From the NCBI RefSeq assembly GCF_002295065.1, contig NZ_NSGG01000001.1:206553-270552 (forward strand): a DNA stretch of 64,000 nt, written 5' to 3'. Of this stretch, positions 1 through 8,991 are shown one piece after another (position 1 is the first letter of the stretch; each line of letters opens with the position of its first letter). The position numbers and the translations under genes were made by a program. The DNA comes from Mesorhizobium sp. WSM3859. Lineage in GTDB: Bacteria > Pseudomonadota > Alphaproteobacteria > Rhizobiales > Rhizobiaceae. The notes beneath the pieces were generated by a model that saw only the letters and a list, made by a program, of their open reading frames with translations, had not been told where the DNA came from and did not search any database.

Positions 1-1184
1 TCGTAGTTCCCATCGTTGCGAACCACTGTGTGCTTTAAATTGAGGGTCTCGCAAAACCGGAACCACCGGTCGTACCACGTCGTGAGGAAGTCCGGTGTAT
101 CGTAGAGTGCGTAAAGGATATCGCGCCGTGGCGGGCCGATTTCCTGCTTTTTTCGCTTCAATTTCTCCGCGGCCAGTTGCGCCCGCAATCGCGCCTTGGG
201 CGTCATCAGCGTGAACATCGAGACCTGCTCGGCACTGCGGAAAAGCTCCGCCGCGGGATCGCGCTCGTATGTGCCCAGCGCGCGATCGAAGGGCCGCAGG
301 AAATCATAGTGCAGGACCACGTGCGCGAGCTCGCCGGTCGGCAGCCGCCGCACCTCGTTCGCGTCGGCCTGCGCTGTCACCTCGGCGGGCAGACCCAATG
401 ACCGCCGGAAAGCCTCATCGCCGATGATGCGGTTCTTGAACGTGCTTTTTCCCGCCTTGGACGGTCCCGCCACGACGGTCAGGTGCTTGATGCGCCTTTT
501 GGTGGCAACCACCAGGAAGCTTTTGCCCGCATTCGAGCTGAAGACCTGAACGGGCTCGAACGTGGCCATGTGCTGGTTGAGAATTCCCCCCATTGCCGCG
601 GCGTTCGGCAGGAATGTGCAGTCAGCGACCTCATGCATCCTCGCCGCCAGCGGAACATCGATGACAGGCTCAGGCGCCCGAAAACGCGAAAGCCATCTGC
701 GGCGCCGGCTTGGCAACTCGATGATCAGCCTCTCGCGCGCCATGGCCGCCATTCGCCGCAAGGCGTGAATCGGATCGAACAGCTCGGGCAGTACATTAAG
801 GCAGGCCACGATATCGAAGTTTCCCGGTTCTTCTCCGCGCTCGAAGTCCCCTTGGATATACTCAGCAGCAAGCCCGGCCTGCTCCGCACGGTTCCTGGCG
901 ATGAGGACATTTTCCCGGATCAGCTCCACTCCGACAGCCCGCGCGGCGCCGCGGCGAAGCGCTTCGAGGCACAAATCGCCGTGGTGACTCCCGATATCGA
1001 GAAAGCTCCTGCCTTCTATTTTGCCGTCGAAGATGCGGGCGTTGCGAAAACCGACCTCCGCCGCATCCTGCCGGGCTGCGCCAGAATCGGTCAGCATCTC
1101 AGGCAGAAACCGCTCAACATCCATAGGCCCCACGCCATCGAGAACCCGACCAGGTCTCCGATATCTCAATCGCTTGAAAAGCAT
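1..1184 (-). CDS. SAM-dependent methyltransferase fused to a P-loop NTPase/kinase-like domain (C-terminus beyond window)
   Basis: An uninterrupted minus-strand frame runs from an ATG at 1184 (alternative ATG at 1124) off the left edge, about 394 codons. The first half is a class I methyltransferase: motif I reads FLDIGSHHGDLCLEA, followed by VGVELI (motif II), QGDFE and FDIVACLNVLPEL (motif IV region). After about residue 235 comes a second domain that opens with a Walker A loop, VVAGPSKAGKST, preceded by a basic KRRIKHL linker. Next come HYDFLRPF and a lysine-rich helix, and the frame is still open at base 1. The P-loop part resembles a small-molecule kinase or sulfotransferase fold, but I cannot name the family. 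The gene lies 78 bp downstream of the SGNH hydrolase gene in the same direction, so co-transcription is likely. A role in modifying a surface glycan is inferred from the neighbourhood only. Confidence 0.75.
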   Translation of the reverse strand, partial: MLFKRLRYRRPGRVLDGVGPMDVERFLPEMLTDSGAARQDAAEVGFRNARIFDGKIEGRSFLDIGSHHGDLCLEALRRGAARAVGVELIRENVLIARNRAEQAGLAAEYIQGDFERGEEPGNFDIVACLNVLPELFDPIHALRRMAAMARERLIIELPSRRRRWLSRFRAPEPVIDVPLAARMHEVADCTFLPNAAAMGGILNQHMATFEPVQVFSSNAGKSFLVVATKRRIKHLTVVAGPSKAGKSTFKNRIIGDEAFRRSLGLPAEVTAQADANEVRRLPTGELAHVVLHYDFLRPFDRALGTYERDPAAELFRSAEQVSMFTLMTPKARLRAQLAAEKLKRKKQEIGPPRRDILYALYDTPDFLTTWYDRWFRFCETLNLKHTVVRNDGNY

Positions 1185-1262
1185 CTCTCACTAAATTAGC
1201 AATTAAGCAACACTGGCGGCCGTGCGCAGATCCATGACCGCGGCGCCGAGCCAATCCTGGCC

Positions 1263-2333
1263 TCAATACAAAAGGGGTTTGGCCGCACCGGCGCGCAGCA
1301 GATCACGGTCCACAATCTCCTCGGCAATGATCCTTGCCGCGGCATCGGCCCCTTTCCCGGTGAAATGCACTGCGTCCCGGTAGTTGTCGTTCAAACTCCG
1401 GTTGCCCACCGCGGAATAGTCCAGGCGACCGTTGAGGTCGACGATCGAGGCCCCCACCCTTTCGCCGATGTCCTCCACGACGCGCCTGTGCTCCCAGACG
1501 GCATGCGCCGCGGGATCATCCGAATTCGGCGGCCGGTAATTGGGATTGACGAAGACGACAGACGCTCCGGCGGCCTTCGCCAGCAGCGCCAGCGCGCTTA
1601 AATTGGCGCGGAACGCGTCCGGCCGGTTGCCTGCGATATGCCGCGCGCTGCGCAACCGCTTGTCGCGGCGCCGGACTATGTTGCCGACATAGGCCGTGGC
1701 CAGCTTATGGCGTTTCTTCTGCCATCCCGAAACGCCTCCGGACGGTGGCTCGAACCAGGAGCAGGAATATTCCCGATAGTCGCGGGACAGCCCGTCGTAC
1801 CAGCGCGGATGGACGTCGTTGTGGGTGTAATAATAAACAATCAGATCAGGGGACAGAGGAACGACATTGAAGAGCAGCCTGAGGATGTTCTCGATCGATG
1901 TGTAGCCGGCGACGCCAGCGTTGATGACCTCGAGATCGACGCCTGGCTTCAATCTCTTCAGATGTTCTCCCAGCCGGTATGGATACGTGCTGACGTCGTT
2001 CAGGCCTGTGCAATAGGTCGACGACTCCCCCATGCAGACGATTCGCAGGCGCCCTTCCGGTTTCGCTACGGATACTTCCGGTCCCCGGAATCCCAGGCTG
2101 TTGTGCATGGAATTGCCGTCGGCCGAACGCCAGGCTGGATTGAGTTCATAGAGCGCATAGGGATGCGGGCGCACCACGGATGGCGGGCAACCAAGCCATC
2201 TGGCGATCCGGCCCGGATAGCCGGTCTGGAGCAAAGCCCGATTGCCGAAAATCATGACAAGGCTTCGCAGAAGGGCGCGCCGCGCTGCAGTGTATTTCCG
2301 CACCTTGCTCAAATGGCAGCCCCGCAACCGCAC
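1263..2333 (-). CDS. SGNH/GDSL-type hydrolase, probable glycan O-acetyl esterase/transferase-like
   Basis: The 356-residue protein has the SGNH blocks in order: GESSTYCTG (block I nucleophile Ser), NAGVAGYTS (block II Gly), YTHNDV (block III Asn) and DAVHFTGKG near the C-terminus (block V Asp-x-x-His). These residues make it a serine esterase or acyltransferase of the SGNH superfamily. Such proteins often add or remove acetyl groups on polysaccharides, which suits the glycosyltransferase-rich surroundings. The annotated start is a GTG at 2333. Internal starts at 2303 (GTG) and 2255 (ATG) are possible because the first ~30 residues are basic and not obviously conserved. No clear signal peptide was seen. 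The downstream gene, the methyltransferase/P-loop fusion, follows after 78 bp. Confidence 0.7.
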   Translation of the reverse strand: MRLRGCHLSKVRKYTAARRALLRSLVMIFGNRALLQTGYPGRIARWLGCPPSVVRPHPYALYELNPAWRSADGNSMHNSLGFRGPEVSVAKPEGRLRIVCMGESSTYCTGLNDVSTYPYRLGEHLKRLKPGVDLEVINAGVAGYTSIENILRLLFNVVPLSPDLIVYYYTHNDVHPRWYDGLSRDYREYSCSWFEPPSGGVSGWQKKRHKLATAYVGNIVRRRDKRLRSARHIAGNRPDAFRANLSALALLAKAAGASVVFVNPNYRPPNSDDPAAHAVWEHRRVVEDIGERVGASIVDLNGRLDYSAVGNRSLNDNYRDAVHFTGKGADAAARIIAEEIVDRDLLRAGAAKPLLY

Positions 2334-2810
2334 CCGAAGCCCGCCGGCTCGCTCGAGGAGCTTGCATTGCTGGAGCGGATGGCCCGTCCGGATGGTGTGA
2401 GGAAGCGGTTATTTGCCGACAACACGTCCTTATTTGTCCTCGCCAATGTCAACAACACGGCCTGCCGGCAGGCAGGGCCAAGACGCCAAATTGCCCGTGA
2501 CCGGCGGTGCGGTGCACCACCCCCGGGTCGCCGTCGGTCGAAACCCGAAGCCCTCCAGCCGCGGCGCCGCCGGCGGAAGCAAGCGGCCTCCCTCTGAAAT
2601 CAAATAAGCATATACGAATGTTATCGCGCAAGTTTCTGCTTCCCGGCCGGACGGACCACGCACATGATTTCCAGGCCCGCCTCGGGCAAAGGCCTTTGGC
2701 ATTGACTGCAATCGAGAACGAAGCCACAGACAGGGTTTGTATTAGGAGTCGCGCAGAAGCCAGGGACCGGCCTGGATGAATTGACGGCTCGGATCACGGC
2801 GGACGATGTA
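2334..2810. promoter_or_regulatory. Divergent intergenic region between SGNH hydrolase and ABC exporter
   Basis: About 475 bp without a convincing gene. It separates two divergent transcription units and must carry both promoters. The short overlapping frames here are compositional shadows. The only distinctive sequence is an AT-rich stretch at 2602-2623 ending in TACGAATGTT (2613-2622). The same ten bases recur at 11490-11499 inside a perfect palindrome upstream of another glycosyltransferase gene, so this may be a half-site for a shared regulator (inference). Confidence 0.4.
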
Positions 2811-4601
2811 ATGAAGGCGAAGAAGCGAATTTCAGCCGCGCTGGCGTATCCGCTGGTGAAGCGACTAATCGTCGAGAATCTGCCGCCGCACAAGATGCTG
2901 TATCTGACGGGATTGCTGTGCTCGATCGCGGCCGCCGGCGCGACCGGCGCATCGGCCTGGATCATGAAAGTCATGATCAACACCATCTATGTGGAACGCA
3001 ATGCCGCCGCCGTCTGGGGCATCAGCGCCGTGATCATCGGCATTTCGCTGGTCAAGGGCATCGCCGCCTACAGCCAGACGATCACGACGGGAAAGATTCG
3101 TCGTGCCATCGTCTCCGATCTGCAGAACCGTCAGTTTTCGCGGGTGGTGCGTTTCGACATCAGCCGTTTCACCAATCAGCACCCGGCGAAATTCGTCTCC
3201 AAGATCATGTTCAACGCGCGCGCCGGCGCTTCCGTCATCCTCACGCTGACGAGCAATACCGTTTCCGATGTGCTGACGCTGATCAGCCTGACAATTGTCA
3301 TGATCAATCAGGACCCGATGATGTCGCTGATATCCGTGGCCGTTCTGCCGGTCCTGTTTGTCTCGGTGGGCGCCATAACGAGGAAGATCAAGGCGCTGGC
3401 GAGGGGAGAAACGGAGCTGGCTGCTATGGTTCAGTCGATCGGCACCGAAGCCATCGAAGGCATCCGCACCATCAAGTCGTTCCAGCTCGAGGACAAGGCG
3501 GTCGCCAGCTTCGCCAAGGCCGTCGGCAAGATGGAGAAGCGCGGCATTCAGATCAACCGGACATCGGCAATGATGAGCCCGCTGATGGAGACTGGCGGCG
3601 GTCTGATCATCGGTCTCTTCATCATCTATGCGAGTTGGCAAAGCCTCGGCAACGGCAAGACGCCCGGCGAGTTCATGGCCTTCATTACCGCTTTCCTGTT
3701 CGCATATGAGCCGGCCAAACGGCTGGCGCGAGTCAATGTCGATATTCAGAAGCAACTGGTCGCGGTGGAGCAGATGTACCACCTGATCGACACGCCGGTG
3801 CAGCAATCGCAAGGACCCGGCAGCGAAAGGCTGAGCGGCATTAAAGGCGCGATTCACTTCGAGGGCGTCTCCTTCTCTTATGACGGCAGCAGCCCGGCCC
3901 TGCACAATGTTTCCTTCGATGTGCGGCCGCGCGAGAAGCTTGCGGTGGTGGGACGCTCCGGCGCAGGCAAGACGACGATCGTCAATCTCCTGCTTCGCCT
4001 GGTCGAGCCCGGCAAGGGCAAGATCTTCATCGACGGGAAGGACAGCGCCGCGATCAGCCTCGCCGATATCCGGGACAACATCGCGCTGGTGTCGCAGGAC
4101 GTGTTCCTGTTCGAAGGCACCATACGCGACAACATCCGCGACGGGCGTCCGGGCGCCAGCGACGCCCAAATAGAATCCGCGGCGGACCTCGCCCAGGTCA
4201 GCAGCTTCGCCTCCGGCCTCGAAAACGGGCTAGACACCCTTGTCGGGCCGGCCGGCACCAATCTGTCGGGCGGCCAGAAACAACGCGTCGCGATCGCGCG
4301 CGCCCTGCTGAAGAACGCGCCGATCATCATCTATGATGAAGCGACGTCCGCGCTTGACGGCGAGAACGAGCGAGCCGTGATGGACGCGGCATTCGACGCT
4401 GCCTCCCAGCGCACGGTGATCTGCATCGCGCATCGGCTTTCGACGATCAAGGCGGCCGACCGCATCCTGGTCTTCGACGCCGGCCTGCTCGTCGATTCGG
4501 GAACCCATGAGGAACTCGCCAAGCGCTGCGAAATCTATCGCTCGATTTTCCACCTCTCGACGCCGGCGGTGGTCCAAAGCGGCAGGAAGCTTCGCGCATG
4601 A
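2811..4601 (+). CDS. ABC transporter, fused permease/ATPase half-transporter (MsbA/NdvA-like exporter)
   Basis: From the ATG at 2811 the protein has 596 residues. A TTG at 2781 would add 10. The N-terminal ~330 residues form an ABC exporter type I membrane domain with several hydrophobic segments. The nucleotide-binding domain follows: Walker A GRSGAGKTT (~residue 380), signature LSGGQKQR (~485), Walker B IIIYDEATSALD (~504) and H-loop IAHRLS. The layout is that of half-transporters that act as homodimers in the inner membrane, such as MsbA (lipid A) or NdvA/ChvA (cyclic beta-glucan). It precedes the glycosyltransferase/sulfotransferase operon by 139 bp. Its cargo is therefore plausibly the lipid-linked or oligosaccharide product of these genes, but specificity cannot be read from sequence. 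Confidence 0.9.
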   Translation: MKAKKRISAALAYPLVKRLIVENLPPHKMLYLTGLLCSIAAAGATGASAWIMKVMINTIYVERNAAAVWGISAVIIGISLVKGIAAYSQTITTGKIRRAIVSDLQNRQFSRVVRFDISRFTNQHPAKFVSKIMFNARAGASVILTLTSNTVSDVLTLISLTIVMINQDPMMSLISVAVLPVLFVSVGAITRKIKALARGETELAAMVQSIGTEAIEGIRTIKSFQLEDKAVASFAKAVGKMEKRGIQINRTSAMMSPLMETGGGLIIGLFIIYASWQSLGNGKTPGEFMAFITAFLFAYEPAKRLARVNVDIQKQLVAVEQMYHLIDTPVQQSQGPGSERLSGIKGAIHFEGVSFSYDGSSPALHNVSFDVRPREKLAVVGRSGAGKTTIVNLLLRLVEPGKGKIFIDGKDSAAISLADIRDNIALVSQDVFLFEGTIRDNIRDGRPGASDAQIESAADLAQVSSFASGLENGLDTLVGPAGTNLSGGQKQRVAIARALLKNAPIIIYDEATSALDGENERAVMDAAFDAASQRTVICIAHRLSTIKAADRILVFDAGLLVDSGTHEELAKRCEIYRSIFHLSTPAVVQSGRKLRA

Positions 4602-4740
4602 CCCCGGCGATCGGAATCGATTTCTGCCTCGATGACCCTCGGTCCGGAAGGGAGCATGCACCAGGTCGACACGCTACGGCGTCCCTTTGCGCATCGGCGA
4701 AAACGCGATGCTGTGGGGGCAAAATGTCTCGCCAAGGCCC

Positions 4741-5937
4741 ATGACCAGCTTTTACCATGGATCCTACGTCCGCTACGCGATCGGCGGCCTGGGCCTGCGC
4801 CTGGGGCGGGCCATCAAGGCCCTGCGAAGGCTGCTCGGAGCCAACGGTCCAGTGGCCGCTCCGGCTCTGGCGCAGCAGACCAGGATCGACGCGCTGATCG
4901 CGCGCCGGTGCTGGAGCAGCCTGGCGGTCTGCGTCGATGAGATGGCCACCCTGGCCAAGGATACCGCCAATCCCCAACTGATGCAGAAGGCAGGCCAGGC
5001 CTATGAACGCCTCGGCGACTTCGCGCGCGCGGCCGAATTGCGCCTCGCGGCGCGGCACCGGCGCAAAGGCGAAAGCGCGGGAGACTGGGCCGGCGAGAAC
5101 GTCGGAGCCGATACACTGCTTATCGATCTGGTCGAGGACGACCCGCGCAGCCTTGGCCGTGTCATCCGGCACGCAAGGCTTGCCGGCGCGGCCGCCGCGC
5201 GCGCCGAAAACGCGACGATACGGGTCGAGCCGCGCATCGTGCCGCTTCTGCAACGCACCTTTCCGAAGGCCACGATCATCTCCGCCAGGCAGGCCGCATC
5301 CGGCCAGAAGTTCGCCACGTTCGAGCATCTCGCCTGGGTATTCGGCCGCGACGCCGGAGAGCTTGCCGCCAGCTTTACGCCGCTGCGGGCGGACCCCGAC
5401 CTCGTCGAGGCGTTCCGCAGACGGTACCGCGCGGCGACGGATCTGCCGCTGGTCGGCCTGTCGTGGGGAAGCAAGTCGCACACCAAGGATGTGCCGGACT
5501 TTCCCGAATGGGCAAGGTTCATGGCCGAAACGCCGGCGACCTTTGTCTCCCTCCAATATGGCCCGATCAAGCCGGCCCTGCGGCGCCTGCGCAAAGGCAA
5601 TGATGCGCGCCTTATCCATGACGAAAGCGTCGACCAGATGGTCGAGATGGACCGTTTTGCCGCGCAGATCGCGGCGCTCGACGCGGTGGTGACGATCAGC
5701 AACACCGCAGCCCATCTGGCCGGCGCGCTCGGCGTGCCGACCATCTTCCTGATCGACGACAAATTTCAGACGGCCTGGCCGGTGGCCGGTGACCGGACCC
5801 CTTGGTACCCAAGCGGCGTCGTCCTCCACAAAGACGGACGCGAATGGCCGGCTGTGCTCGACGAGGCCCGCCGCCGCCTGGCACCGGTCCTGGCCGGGCG
5901 CTCCGATACCGGCTCCGCCGGAGGCGGCCGAAAATGA
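4741..5937 (+). CDS. Tandem paralog 1: glycosyltransferase-like protein with TPR-like N-terminus and GT9/GT41-like C-terminus
   Basis: Start chosen at ATG 4741 (398 residues) because its distance to the first conserved helix then equals that of the next two paralogs. ATG 4708 and TTG 4687 are alternatives. The N-terminal third is helical (LAKDTANPQLMQKAGQAYER, TPR-like). The C-terminal half carries the family signature: VGLSWGSKSHTKD, FVSLQYGPI, ESVDQMVEMDRFAAQIAALD and VVTISNTAAHLAGALGVPT. These resemble the donor-binding Rossmann half of GT9 or O-GlcNAc-transferase-type enzymes found in bacterial TPR-glycosyltransferases. Its stop overlaps the next start (ATGA at 5934-5937). It is the first of three adjacent copies. 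The acceptor and sugar are unknown. Confidence 0.7.
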   Translation: MTSFYHGSYVRYAIGGLGLRLGRAIKALRRLLGANGPVAAPALAQQTRIDALIARRCWSSLAVCVDEMATLAKDTANPQLMQKAGQAYERLGDFARAAELRLAARHRRKGESAGDWAGENVGADTLLIDLVEDDPRSLGRVIRHARLAGAAAARAENATIRVEPRIVPLLQRTFPKATIISARQAASGQKFATFEHLAWVFGRDAGELAASFTPLRADPDLVEAFRRRYRAATDLPLVGLSWGSKSHTKDVPDFPEWARFMAETPATFVSLQYGPIKPALRRLRKGNDARLIHDESVDQMVEMDRFAAQIAALDAVVTISNTAAHLAGALGVPTIFLIDDKFQTAWPVAGDRTPWYPSGVVLHKDGREWPAVLDEARRRLAPVLAGRSDTGSAGGGRK

Positions 5938-7115
5938 CGCGGTCGATCCTTGAAAAGGCCAGGTCAGCGGACCTTCGACCGCAAAGCACCGCCGGCAAGC
6001 GTCTGCGGGCGATCGTCGACCGGGCGAAAGGTCTTTTCAAGCGACCTTCAGGGCATGCCGACGCGCAGGTTCGGCGGCACACGCGGTTGATGGAAGAGAG
6101 CATTGAGCGCAGGGATTGGCCGGCCGCCCGGGATCACGCGCTGGCGCTGGGCGAACTCGGCGAGCGCCTCGGTGACGCTGGCCTGGTCAAGAAGGCGGGG
6201 CGCGCCTTGCGACGTCTTCACGGCGGCAACCGCACCTGGCAACTGATAGCGGCGAGCAAGCGCGTATCGGGCAAGGCTGAATGGGACGGCGGCGACCTTG
6301 CCGGCCGAACGCTGCTCGTCGACCGTCGCGCCGGCGACCTGGCGATCTTCTTTCAGTTCGCGTCGCTGATTGGTCCGGCTGTCGCAGCCGCCGATCGATG
6401 CATCCTGTTCGTCGAGCCCAGGCTGGCGTCGCTCTATCGCCGGACCTATCCGAAGCTCGATGTCAGGGTCGAGGGAGACGAAGATCTTGACGCCGTCAAG
6501 GCTGACGTCTTCTCGGGCTTCGAGACGCTGGCGACGCATTTCTGGCCGGACGATCCGGCGGCACGCGTCCCCTTCGCACCGCTGCGGCCGAACCCCCAGT
6601 TGGTCGCCGAATTGCGCGGCAAGTACCTGGGTCGCGGTCCAGGCCCCCTGATCGGTTTCGCCTGGGGAAGCCTGAACAAAAGCAAGGACCTGCCGGCGCT
6701 GGAGGATTGGGGGGGCTTGCTCGACCGATTGCCGGGCTGGTTCGTCAGCTTGCAATATGGCGATGTCGGGCCGGCGCTTTCGGAATTCGAGCGCCATGCG
6801 CCGGGCCGCATTGTTCACGACACGTCCGTCGACCAGCTCTCGGATATGGACCGCTTTGCAGCGCAGATCGCGGCGCTCGACATGGTGGTGACGATCAGCA
6901 ACACCGGCGCCAATCTGGCCGGGGCGCTGGGCGTGCCGACCATCGTCATGCTCGACGACGGTTTCCGCCTGTCCTGGCCCGCCTTCGGCGACACCGTGGC
7001 CGCCTATCCCAGCGTGCGACTGATCCGAAAGGGCGGCCGTGCCTGGGCACCTGCCTTGCAGGAAGCGGCCGATCTGGCGAAAAGCATCATGGGTGGGTCT
7101 CACGATGGGCAATAG
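5934..7115 (+). CDS. Tandem paralog 2: glycosyltransferase-like protein (GT9/GT41-like C-terminus)
   Basis: The 393-residue protein starts at an ATG overlapping the previous stop by 4 bp, so translation is probably coupled. It has the same architecture as its neighbours: a basic helical N-terminus, ERRDWPAARDHALALGELGE (TPR-like), then IGFAWGSLNKSKDLP, FVSLQYGDVGPAL, SVDQLSDMDRFAAQIAALD and VVTISNTGANLAGALGVPT. One difference from copies 1 and 3 is NTGANL in place of NT(A/G)AHL, so the histidine that could contact the donor phosphate is Asn here (inference from family resemblance). This copy may have diverged in activity. It overlaps the third copy by 11 bp. Confidence 0.7.
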   Translation: MTRSILEKARSADLRPQSTAGKRLRAIVDRAKGLFKRPSGHADAQVRRHTRLMEESIERRDWPAARDHALALGELGERLGDAGLVKKAGRALRRLHGGNRTWQLIAASKRVSGKAEWDGGDLAGRTLLVDRRAGDLAIFFQFASLIGPAVAAADRCILFVEPRLASLYRRTYPKLDVRVEGDEDLDAVKADVFSGFETLATHFWPDDPAARVPFAPLRPNPQLVAELRGKYLGRGPGPLIGFAWGSLNKSKDLPALEDWGGLLDRLPGWFVSLQYGDVGPALSEFERHAPGRIVHDTSVDQLSDMDRFAAQIAALDMVVTISNTGANLAGALGVPTIVMLDDGFRLSWPAFGDTVAAYPSVRLIRKGGRAWAPALQEAADLAKSIMGGSHDGQ

Positions 7116-8283
7116 CGGGATTGTGCGGGGGATTCGCCGTATGGCCGCGCTGGCGGGGTACCGGTACAAGGGGTGGTTCAGGCGCCACCGGCGCCAGCTC
7201 TTCCTTCGCCTGCGCGACGGCGACCTGGCTGTCCAGATGGCGGACTATCGGCAGAGCGTCGAGGATCGCGACTGGCAGGCCGCGCTGCCCAAGGCCCTTG
7301 CCCTGGGATCAAGAGCCAAGGAGAAGGGAGAGGTCCGCCTGCTCGACGAGCTTGGCCAGGGGCTGATGCGGATGGGCGCCTACGGCCCGGCGGCCGAGTT
7401 AAAGATCGCCCGGCGCCACGTCGTCCAGGGCCGTTCGGACGGCGAGTGGCTGGGACAGGACATTTCCGGAAAAACACTGCTCGTGGATCTCATGGAGACC
7501 GAGAAGCAGGGACTGGCCACGGCGATCCACCATGCCAGTTCGGTCGGCCGCGCGCTCGCCAGCGCGGCCCGGGTGATCGTGCTTGTCGAGCACCGGCTCG
7601 TTCCGCTTTTTCAGCGCACATTTCCCGCGGCCGATGTCAGACCCGTGGGTCCCGGGAAGAAGCAGGCCTATGCCGAGGCGCAGGCCTTTGCCGGTGTCCA
7701 GCATCTGACCGCCTTGTTTGAAGCCGACGAAAGAGCGATCCTGGCGCACTTCGTGCCGCTGAAGCCGGACCCTCAGCGCGTCGCCGAGCTCCGCGCCCGC
7801 TATCGCAAGGACGGCCGGCTGTTGGTCGGTGTCGCCTGGGGCAGCTCAAACCCCGGCAAGGATCTGCCGCCGCTTACTGCCTGGTGCGACTTGATCGGCC
7901 GTCCCGACTTCAATTTCGTCTCGCTGCAATACGGCCAGATAGACAATGACCTGAAGGTGCTGACCGACGGCGTACCGGAGCGCGTCCTCAACGACCGTAC
8001 CGTCGACCAGCTGGTCGACATGGATCTCTTCGCGGCGCAGGTCGCGGCCATGGACGCCGTGGTGACCATCAGCAATACCGGCGCTCATCTTGCGGGGGCG
8101 CTCGGCGTTCCTTCGGTCTTCATACTGGGCGACGGCTTCAAACGCTCCTGGCCGGTCGAAGGCGACCGCACGCCTTATTATCCATCTGCCGTGCTCGTGT
8201 CGAAGCGGGAGCGGCCATGGGGCGCGGTGATGGCCGAGGCCGAGAAGATCCTTCTTGGCCTGTTTGCCGCGGGTACCCGCTGA
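7105..8283 (+). CDS. Tandem paralog 3: glycosyltransferase-like protein (GT9/GT41-like C-terminus)
   Basis: 392 residues from ATG 7105, which lies inside the end of copy 2. An upstream GTG at 7039 is unlikely because it would overlap copy 2 by 77 bp. The N-terminus is basic and aromatic (YRYKGWFRRHRRQLFLRL), suggesting membrane association. Conserved blocks are VGVAWGSSNPGKDLPPL, FVSLQYGQI, RTVDQLVDMDLFAAQVAAMD and VVTISNTGAHLAGALGVPS. Its stop overlaps the sulfotransferase start (TGATG at 8281-8285). The four genes thus read as one translationally coupled unit that would glycosylate and sulfate one product (inference). Confidence 0.7.
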   Translation: MGNSGIVRGIRRMAALAGYRYKGWFRRHRRQLFLRLRDGDLAVQMADYRQSVEDRDWQAALPKALALGSRAKEKGEVRLLDELGQGLMRMGAYGPAAELKIARRHVVQGRSDGEWLGQDISGKTLLVDLMETEKQGLATAIHHASSVGRALASAARVIVLVEHRLVPLFQRTFPAADVRPVGPGKKQAYAEAQAFAGVQHLTALFEADERAILAHFVPLKPDPQRVAELRARYRKDGRLLVGVAWGSSNPGKDLPPLTAWCDLIGRPDFNFVSLQYGQIDNDLKVLTDGVPERVLNDRTVDQLVDMDLFAAQVAAMDAVVTISNTGAHLAGALGVPSVFILGDGFKRSWPVEGDRTPYYPSAVLVSKRERPWGAVMAEAEKILLGLFAAGTR

Positions 8284-8975
8284 TGCGCACGGGATTCATC
8301 TGCGGTTGCGGACATAGTGGCACGACGCTGATCGCGACGATCCTGGCGTCCCATCCGGACGTTTACCTGCCCTTCGACGAGACCAATATCTTCTTCAAAT
8401 GGACGCCGCTGGCAATGTTCCGTTACTGGAAGCTGAAGCTGGCGGCGAACGGTGCCGGCAAGAGCTTGCTGCTTGAAAAGACGCCGCGGCACATTCGTCG
8501 TGTCGCCCGGATCCGGACATTGGTGCCCGGAGCCCGCTTCATCATGCCGGTCCGGGACGGTCGCGACGTCGTGGCCTCGCTGACCAAGCGCCTGGGCGAT
8601 CCGAAAGAGGCGCTCGACCGCTGGATCACCGACAATGGTCTCGTCCTTGCCGAGCGAGGCGAACCCGACGTGCTGATCTATCGCTACGAGGACCTTGTCG
8701 AGGAGCCGGCCAAGGTCGTCGAGCGGATTTGCACCTTTCTCGATTTGGCTTACAGCCCGGACCTGCTCGACTATCACAAGCGTCCGCCGAACTGGTTCAA
8801 GTCGAGCGGCGCCCAGGCCGAGCAGCAAGGGCATGTCGCGCTCCGCAACCAACAGGTCAGCCAGCCGATCTATGACGGGCGTGGACGATGGCGCTCGGAG
8901 GTCGGAGACCTCGAACTGCAGGACCTGATGCAGGGGCGAGGCGCGCAGCTTATGAAGGAATTCGGCTACCGGTAG
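8283..8975 (+). CDS. PAPS-dependent sulfotransferase
   Basis: 230 residues, starting at the ATG within TGATG at 8281-8285. The N-terminal GCGHSGTTLIATIL matches the 5'-phosphosulfate-binding loop of sulfotransferases. MPVRDGRDVVASLTKR (~residue 88) is the 3'-phosphate-binding motif. The family moves sulfate from PAPS to a hydroxyl or amino group of a carbohydrate or similar acceptor, and rhizobia use such enzymes to sulfate Nod factors, LPS or exopolysaccharide. Coupling to three glycosyltransferase-like genes suggests a sulfated surface glycan. PAPS-synthesis genes are not in the window. The gene ends 16 bp before a convergent glycosyltransferase gene. Confidence 0.85.
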   Translation: MRTGFICGCGHSGTTLIATILASHPDVYLPFDETNIFFKWTPLAMFRYWKLKLAANGAGKSLLLEKTPRHIRRVARIRTLVPGARFIMPVRDGRDVVASLTKRLGDPKEALDRWITDNGLVLAERGEPDVLIYRYEDLVEEPAKVVERICTFLDLAYSPDLLDYHKRPPNWFKSSGAQAEQQGHVALRNQQVSQPIYDGRGRWRSEVGDLELQDLMQGRGAQLMKEFGYR

Positions 8976-8991
8976 AGTCGCAAATTCCTGT

